From contig NZ_CP074570.1 of NCBI RefSeq assembly GCF_019900845.1, forward strand, positions 1,798,001 through 1,862,000: a DNA stretch of 64,000 nt. The letters are read 5' to 3'. The translations under genes were made by a program, and so were the position numbers. The DNA is from Paraneptunicella aestuarii (GTDB taxonomy: Bacteria; Pseudomonadota; Gammaproteobacteria; Enterobacterales; Alteromonadaceae). This document shows, piece after piece, positions 58,685 to 64,000 of this stretch. The notes below the pieces were generated by a model, which made no database searches, had not been told where the DNA came from, and saw only the letters and a program-made list of their open reading frames with translations. Numbering within the stretch: position 1 is the stretch's first letter; each line of letters starts with the position of its first letter.

Positions 58685-60631
58685 TTAAACAATCGCTTCC
58701 AACTGATTCGCTTTCCTCTTTCTATACAGCTGTTGGTTCTCGTAGCTTAAGTGTTTGAATGGGCTGTTGATTGCTGGGGGTTGTAGTTGAATACGCCAAA
58801 GTTCTCGATAGCCTTTGAATTCGGTACGGCCATGGAGCATTGTCTCGTTATTAATGAGGATGGCGTCACCGGGCTGCATGGCGAGTTTAAACATATTGGA
58901 TTCCGACATGCATATGGCTCGTAGAATCTTTTCCAATTGCGCCATGTCTTTGAACTCTGGTGAATCAACAATTTTGGAATAATTCGGCTGGATAGTGTTT
59001 GGGTGGTCTTTGCTATCCCAGACTTCCCACCATCGAATAATGTCTTCCTGTAGCCATTTGGAGTGCATGACGATAGGGTACACTCGTTCAATGCCGCCAA
59101 AATAGCTTTGTTCAGTGAAATAGCTTAAGTGGGTATTGCGTAGCGATTCTCGTAAGTGTCCATTGATAGACAAACTGGCATTTAGAGTATCCACTAACAA
59201 ACTGAGTCCTTGCTGAGCAGGATCGGCAGTCTCCATTCTATGGCAATAGAGGGTGAATTCCCGGGGGGTGTAATCGCTGTATTTATGAATGCTTTGATCA
59301 ATGTTCATATAAGCGGGCGGGCTATTGAGATCCCAGTGAATCGGTAATCCTTCTTCAGAATCAACCGAAGAGGGCGGCTTGCCTTGATGACCTATCTCGG
59401 GGGCTACAACATGGGTGAATCCAAATTTCCATGGGATCATCTTACCGCGTTTTTGATACCAATTTTCGTAGTCTTTCGAGGTGTGGAAACGCTCGAAATT
59501 TCTAAGTACGACTACGCCAAACTGTTTGTTTAAGGCAGTTAGCTCATTATTGTCAAAATCATGCAATGACAAGCCGGTGTTTTTACCGTCGATAATGAGC
59601 CCGCACTGATGACGGATTAAAGACAGTTCCAGTTTGCAATATTGTTCTAAAACAGAGGGTTTTGCGCTTGATAGTTTTATCAGTAGCCAAGGTGAGTTTT
59701 TATATTGAACTGGCAATAAAACCTGAGAGCCAATATGGGTCTCTACCTGATGTTCGATAAGGGGAGCAATGCTGAATTGTGCATTGGATGTATCAAATAG
59801 CACGGTGTTATGCCAAGGGGTTTTAATAGAACCTTTTTCGATGACGCTTTTCTCAAATAAAGCCACACTATATTTGCTTCCATTAAATGGATGGTCATGA
59901 ATGCTAAGTCGGATATAGTCGTCGTAGTGTTTTGCCAGGAATTTATCCAGCGCTTTACCTTGTAACATCATGCCTTTGGCAATATCGGATATACGCTGAT
60001 TCCTTTCTTTTTTGGTCATAGCGTTAGTGAGTGGTCTTTGGTCTTCGCACATGAATCGCTTCATGCCGATGTAAGTCAGGTGTACGTTTTCATCGGTTTC
60101 AAGCAAGTTGTCAAAGTTGTCCTGATACTGCTTGTCTCCATAAAGTGCCCGTAGTGCATCGGAATATTCATGCACTTCATAGGCAGCAAACTCTTGGAAA
60201 TGTTGAAAGTTTGTGACGGCAATAATGTCGCTGGCGTTGAAGCTGTTGATGATCTGCTTCAAGCCTTCTGAATACTGGTAATGGTGAGTCAAATCGACAC
60301 TAATGAACTCACTGAATGTATGGTAGTCAGAAAATATCGTAACAATAGAGCCTTGCGGATAGATAGACTCTATATTTCTGATGGTTTTAACCAGCTTTTT
60401 GATAGCTAGATATTCCCCCATATCAGGCTTTGTCCCCAACACTTTATTGCGGTTGACTGACTTACAGGGAAACGCAGGTAGAATAAATCGAATCGGTTGC
60501 TTATTTTCTACATGTAGTTTTATTTGGCTTTTAAGTTTTTCATATCCTTCGTGTGTGGAATTATTACAGATTAAAACTTCTTGAGTTAATTCAAATAATA
60601 TTAGATCAACAATATTTTCATTATCGCGCAT
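58685..60631 (-). CDS. Fused isonitrile synthase (PvcA/DIT1-like) and Fe(II)/2-oxoglutarate oxygenase (PvcB/TauD-like)
   Basis: 648 residues. Residues about 45-300 match the isocyanide synthase family: LPAFPCKS (51-58) and DMGE (70-73), then TIFSDYHTF (98-106), IRLSIH (240-245) and TPWH (271-274). Family members convert the amine of Tyr or Trp plus a C1 from ribulose-5-phosphate into an isonitrile. The SDG triplet I recall for characterised members reads SDY here (101-103). Residues about 350-620 are a TauD-type oxygenase with iron ligands His432, Asp434 (HWD) and His600 (MLHGR), and a 2-oxoglutarate Arg at 613 or 609. In Pseudomonas these are separate genes, pvcA and pvcB. No pvcC/D, peptide synthetase or exporter lies nearby. 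The amino-acid substrate cannot be read from the sequence. Confidence 0.87.
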   Translation of the reverse strand: MRDNENIVDLILFELTQEVLICNNSTHEGYEKLKSQIKLHVENKQPIRFILPAFPCKSVNRNKVLGTKPDMGEYLAIKKLVKTIRNIESIYPQGSIVTIFSDYHTFSEFISVDLTHHYQYSEGLKQIINSFNASDIIAVTNFQHFQEFAAYEVHEYSDALRALYGDKQYQDNFDNLLETDENVHLTYIGMKRFMCEDQRPLTNAMTKKERNQRISDIAKGMMLQGKALDKFLAKHYDDYIRLSIHDHPFNGSKYSVALFEKSVIEKGSIKTPWHNTVLFDTSNAQFSIAPLIEHQVETHIGSQVLLPVQYKNSPWLLIKLSSAKPSVLEQYCKLELSLIRHQCGLIIDGKNTGLSLHDFDNNELTALNKQFGVVVLRNFERFHTSKDYENWYQKRGKMIPWKFGFTHVVAPEIGHQGKPPSSVDSEEGLPIHWDLNSPPAYMNIDQSIHKYSDYTPREFTLYCHRMETADPAQQGLSLLVDTLNASLSINGHLRESLRNTHLSYFTEQSYFGGIERVYPIVMHSKWLQEDIIRWWEVWDSKDHPNTIQPNYSKIVDSPEFKDMAQLEKILRAICMSESNMFKLAMQPGDAILINNETMLHGRTEFKGYRELWRIQLQPPAINSPFKHLSYENQQLYRKRKANQLEAIV

Positions 60632-60790
60632 GATTTTACCCTGCTTTTGTAAAATTTCGTGATTATGAAAAAGTAGAAGCCTAATTTATTTGTGTCAAAT
60701 GGATAATAATTAGAGCTTGGATTAATCAAGTATGGTTAACTCTTTTTTGCGGTAATTTAAATGCTCGCTTTGTTTTGTTTTTTGCTCTTT

Positions 60791-61456
60791 CTATTTAATT
60801 ATGTTCAATAGTTCACTAAATGAATTAAGTACAAAGTCAGGATTTTCTGATGCAATGGGCTTACCGTGATTGTATCCATAAGTGAATGCTGCAACGGGAA
60901 TATGGGCATTTCTCGCTGCCTGAATGTCATTACTTGAATCGCCAATCATCATGGTTTCTTCGGGCTTGTATCCCCGTTCTGACATGCATTTGAGCAGCAT
61001 TTCAGGATGTGGTTTTTTGTTCACTACATCGTCACCACCAACAAAAAACGGGAAGTAGCTGCTAATGTTCAAGGCATTCAATATAGGGGCAATCATTGCT
61101 GTTGGCTTGTTTGTCGCTATCGAGAAATCAAGCTCTTTTTCCTGTAATTTATCTAAAGTTTCAATAACTTGAGGGTAAAGGTGCGTTTTGTCGGTGCAAC
61201 ATTGCGCGTAATGATGTTTGATGCTTTGAAGTGCTTTGCCTTTCATTTTTTCAATGGCATCAGTATCTTCTAAAGCGTTCTCTAAAGCGCGAGCCAGTAA
61301 AACTTCGATACCTTTGCCGACCCATTCTTGTACCTGTGTTTCTTCCACCACCGATAAGCCAAATTCCAGCAAGGTTTTATTCAATGCCTGAGCTATATCT
61401 GGCGCGCTATTTACCAAGGTACCATCCAGATCAAAGATAAGAAATTTTACGGTCAT
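60791..61456 (-). CDS. gph: HAD hydrolase, phosphoglycolate phosphatase type
   Basis: 221 residues. HAD motif I FDLDGTLVNSAP at the N-terminus (nucleophile Asp near residue 9), motif II around SIATNKP, motif III lysine in KKPHPEMLL, and motif IV IGDSSNDIQAARNA. The length and the QALN segment fit Gph, which removes phosphate from 2-phosphoglycolate. It is not near dam/rpe as in enterobacteria, so a paralogue (for example MupP-like) remains possible. Confidence 0.82.
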   Translation of the reverse strand: MTVKFLIFDLDGTLVNSAPDIAQALNKTLLEFGLSVVEETQVQEWVGKGIEVLLARALENALEDTDAIEKMKGKALQSIKHHYAQCCTDKTHLYPQVIETLDKLQEKELDFSIATNKPTAMIAPILNALNISSYFPFFVGGDDVVNKKPHPEMLLKCMSERGYKPEETMMIGDSSNDIQAARNAHIPVAAFTYGYNHGKPIASENPDFVLNSFSELLNIIK

Positions 61457-61784
61457 ATGAATGCCTGATAAGAGAGATTAAGGGGGTGTTGCAGTGCTTT
61501 TTTCTATAACAATTCAAATGAATGGACAAGGTTTATCTCTGTTTTTAATCTCATAAGTTCACATTCAAGAATTTAAGGTTTTTAGATTTGAGAATATTAA
61601 ATAATCATTTTTTTGATTGTTATGTATTTAAAGTCATACTTTTTTATAATTTGATATTCGCATTTAATCTTCATTTACTAAAAATAAAGATAAGGTTTAG
61701 CTCTTATTGAGTGCGAATGAGCTTATGAAAACCTGATTCTGCAATCTATCAAGCGATTGGATTGCGCATTCACCCTTTGAGGGA
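61457..61784. other. Gap between the CsiV-family gene and gph
   Basis: 328 bp, very AT-rich. No open frame, RNA gene or convincing terminator. It should include the gph promoter on the minus strand and any csiV terminator. Confidence 0.45.
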
Positions 61785-63563
61785 TTACTCATTCATAAAA
61801 TCAGGGATTTTGTAGCGCCTGATTTGTACGACCATGCCAAACATGGGGTGATCAAAATAGTGCATTTGGCGGCTGATCACTCTACGCAATTGCTGAAAGT
61901 GATAAGGCTTCAGGAAGTACAGTGGTTGAGTGGGCATGGCTGAGTTGTCATTTGAATTGCTTTCAGTGACTCCAGATTGAATGCCGTTGCCCTCGTCTGG
62001 TAACTCTAAAGGAGGCTGAAATGCTTGCAATATGCGCTCTGGCAACTGATAGCCTTGCAATAACATGGGCTGACGGAAGTTCAGTTTGCTGTCGATATGC
62101 AAATACGGCGTGCGACCAATATTTTGTAAATAAACTCTAAACATGCCGTCCAGCTCCCAAATATCTTTGTTTGCTTCGTTCTGAGCCATGTCTGGTATAT
62201 CAATGAGGATAGATGCTGATTGGGGACTATCTGCACCTCTTAATTCCACTTTATCCAGTTCTGCCAGTGCCTGTTTGATGTCATTTAGCATCTTATCTTC
62301 TTCGGACATCCATTCTTCTGACAGAAACGCTGTTGAGCTTGAGCTTTGCTCCCGGGGATGCTCTTGCGCATGAGAGTTTGTGTTTTTCTGCTTGTTGGCT
62401 GAAAGCATTTCTGGGGGCATGGGATAGCCGTTGTAAGCAAATTCGTTTCCGTAGTTTTTACCTGCGATTAATCTAAACCCGGGTGACTGTTGTGGGCCAA
62501 ACTTAACCGGTTGTCGCCATGCCAGATGCAGCATGGTTTCTAGTCCACGCATACGGTTTATATCTCTTGCCAGCTTTTTCAGCGCTAACTGTGATGCTGG
62601 CAGTAAGTATGGGCTTCTAATATCGTCTCGGTTGAAGCTATCAACAATATTGGGTACTGATTCAATAAAAATGCTGTCTATTTCAGATAAAGGTAAATAA
62701 TCCAGTAAATCGGGGTTTGCCAAGCTGGGATCAATAACATCATTTAGCCAAAAGCGCGGCTTGTTATTGCTAAATGAACAGCCCAGATCGGCAGGGATCT
62801 CCCAGTGAGCCAGTTGATATTGCTGCTTCTCTGTTTGAAACGTCATTGCATCATAAATTGCTTGTGGGGTAGATGCTTCTTGAGCTTCATCAAGTTCCTG
62901 AGCGTTTTCAGAAGTAGTGATATTGTCTGAGTAGCTTGCGGTTTGAACTCTTTCTTTTAGAGGAAAACTTTCTGGGGAAGACGAGCCCGAATCTATTGTG
63001 TTACTTGATTCCTGTGCTGTTTCTGGCACTTCATCTGGATTTTCACCTGGTCTTTCACCTGGTCTTTCATCAGGCATAGAAAAAGCCATTTGCAGGCTTT
63101 GTATTTGCCTCTCTTCTTCAGACATTCCATTGAGTTGCTCTTCTCTTTCATTGCTTATTGCTCTGCCACCGCGCAGATCCATGCCTTGCTCTTGATAAGA
63201 GGCTTGAGAATGATATTGAGGAAATACATCAACCGGAGTTAAAGGCTCAAATACGCTTTCGTCTATGCTAAATGCTGGTGCGGTTTGCTTTGGAAATGCG
63301 ATGCTTTCCTGTTGATAGCAATTGGGAAGAACCTTGTTTAGACGGCTGATATCTGGGTGCAAATAAGGTGTTAGCAAGTCACGCACACCTTGCATTTCAA
63401 TTGGCTGCAATGCAAAAGGAAAAGATTCGGTGAGTTGCGAGCCATCAATATTGCGTTTGAATACGATGACTTCAATATCGAACCACCAATCAGGCTTTTG
63501 CTGCGCTTGTGCATTGACAGAGAATACACTGGTAGCAGCTATGAGTGCGCTGCATAGCTTCAC
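61785..63563 (-). CDS. csiV: CsiV-family envelope protein with a long disordered insert
   Basis: 592 residues from a GTG at 63563, chosen because it gives a normal signal peptide (MKLCSALIAATSVFSVNAQA). A longer frame to 63734 would overlap mfd and lacks a signal at its end. The mature N-terminus WWFDIEVIVFKRN and the C-terminal MHYFDHPMFGMVVQIRR are the family hallmarks. Between them lies a low-complexity stretch rich in E, S and P with ERPGERPGENPDE-like repeats. The family is named after a Vibrio protein linked to peptidoglycan and septal processes. The mfd neighbour supports the call. Confidence 0.8.
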   Translation of the reverse strand: MKLCSALIAATSVFSVNAQAQQKPDWWFDIEVIVFKRNIDGSQLTESFPFALQPIEMQGVRDLLTPYLHPDISRLNKVLPNCYQQESIAFPKQTAPAFSIDESVFEPLTPVDVFPQYHSQASYQEQGMDLRGGRAISNEREEQLNGMSEEERQIQSLQMAFSMPDERPGERPGENPDEVPETAQESSNTIDSGSSSPESFPLKERVQTASYSDNITTSENAQELDEAQEASTPQAIYDAMTFQTEKQQYQLAHWEIPADLGCSFSNNKPRFWLNDVIDPSLANPDLLDYLPLSEIDSIFIESVPNIVDSFNRDDIRSPYLLPASQLALKKLARDINRMRGLETMLHLAWRQPVKFGPQQSPGFRLIAGKNYGNEFAYNGYPMPPEMLSANKQKNTNSHAQEHPREQSSSSTAFLSEEWMSEEDKMLNDIKQALAELDKVELRGADSPQSASILIDIPDMAQNEANKDIWELDGMFRVYLQNIGRTPYLHIDSKLNFRQPMLLQGYQLPERILQAFQPPLELPDEGNGIQSGVTESNSNDNSAMPTQPLYFLKPYHFQQLRRVISRQMHYFDHPMFGMVVQIRRYKIPDFMNE

Positions 63564-63681
63564 TTTGATACTCGCTCTTGCTCTTATTTGCTCGTTTCGA
63601 GTTGATGTGTTTTGAGAGAGCCGCAATTTAGCGTCAGAACGAGTCGTTATTCCCTTGCTAAAATTCTTATGTATCAAAGGG

Positions 63682-64000
63682 TTAGGCCGCCTGTTTAGTG
63701 AATTCTTGTAACATATCGCCGATAAGTTTAACACGCTCTTCGGCGTTGTCCGTGTTTATTTTAAATTTCAGTCGTTGTGGGCCATCCAGTTTGTAAATGT
63801 TGGATTGCGCCTGAATTAAACTGATGATAAAGCCGGGATCCACCTTGGTATTTTGGGTGAATTCAATAAAACCTCCGCTCTGACTGGCTTCAATTTTCTG
63901 AATACCTACCTGTTGCGCCAGCATTTTCATTTCACTGATCTTGAACAGGTTTTTGGTGGCATCAGGTAACAAACCAAAGCGGTCAATCAGCTCAACCTGA
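63682..64000 (-). CDS. mfd: Transcription-repair coupling factor, C-terminal end only
   Basis: 106 residues are visible, reading in from the right edge with ELIDRFGLLPDATKNLF and ending at the stop at 63682. This is the C-terminal TRCF domain of Mfd (about 1150 residues), which binds UvrA in free form and is normally occluded. The rest of the gene lies beyond the window. It precedes csiV on the same strand. Confidence 0.9.
   Translation of the reverse strand, partial: QVELIDRFGLLPDATKNLFKISEMKMLAQQVGIQKIEASQSGGFIEFTQNTKVDPGFIISLIQAQSNIYKLDGPQRLKFKINTDNAEERVKLIGDMLQEFTKQAA

Overview
The window reads as chromosomal DNA of a marine-type gammaproteobacterium, most likely Alteromonadales (Alteromonadaceae-like). 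The grounds are protein-family content and gene order: the lolB-ispE / hemA-prfA-prmC-sirB2-sirB1-kdsA neighbourhood, the gcvA-ygdD-rlmM and pabB-nudL-sdaA blocks, a CsiV-family protein next to mfd, a PsrA-type regulator, and ETF/ETF-QO with 3-oxoacid CoA-transferase. Base composition is moderate, in the mid-40s %GC by eye. I see no tRNA, rRNA, insertion sequence, prophage or CRISPR array. Genus cannot be assigned from the sequence alone.

Layout. 1-9.2 kb: the cell-envelope and haem/translation-termination block. The ispE 3' part is cut by the window edge, lolB overlaps it, and the divergent hemA-prfA-prmC-[response regulator with degenerate HD-GYP]-sirB2-sirB1-kdsA series follows. 9.5-13.1 kb: a small exported protein, then gcvA, an alpha/beta hydrolase, ygdD and rlmM. 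13.2-17.1 kb: a moxR-DUF58-transglutaminase operon on the minus strand. A 1 kb AT-rich non-coding stretch and hns follow. 18.7-22.4 kb: the electron-transfer flavoprotein module (etfQO divergent from etfBA) around a strong palindrome. 22.5-29.6 kb: a DEAD-box helicase, a DksA/TraR zinc-finger protein, scoAB with a divergent LysR regulator, an orphan histidine kinase with a membrane-anchored coiled-coil protein, and cysB. 29.7-38.2 kb: sdaA-nudL-pabB, class I fumarase, rmuC, and a cyclic-nucleotide-binding protein overlapping a lipoprotein gene. 38.2-42.4 kb: a MaoC-like protein, rimO, an MBL-fold hydrolase and a Cys-rich exported protein.

42.4-52.6 kb is a signalling region. After a 106-bp palindromic repeat come a multi-TM PAS hybrid histidine kinase, an orphan periplasmic binding lipoprotein of the NMT1/TauA type, a second hybrid kinase with a periplasmic sensor, a SixA-type phosphohistidine phosphatase and an 844-residue PilZ protein. 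The last four read in one direction and may form a ligand-to-phosphorelay-to-c-di-GMP cassette.

52.7-64 kb: an M2 metallopeptidase lipoprotein, a PsrA-like TetR regulator, grxA, nagZ overlapping a SLC13/DASS transporter, then a single-gene fusion of an isonitrile synthase (PvcA/DIT1 family) with an Fe(II)/2-oxoglutarate oxygenase (PvcB/TauD family). gph, an unusually long CsiV-family protein and the 3' end of mfd close the window. The fusion enzyme and the binding-protein/kinase/SixA/PilZ series are the two most interesting items. The degenerate HD-GYP protein inside the hemA-kdsA block and the long palindromic DNA element come next.
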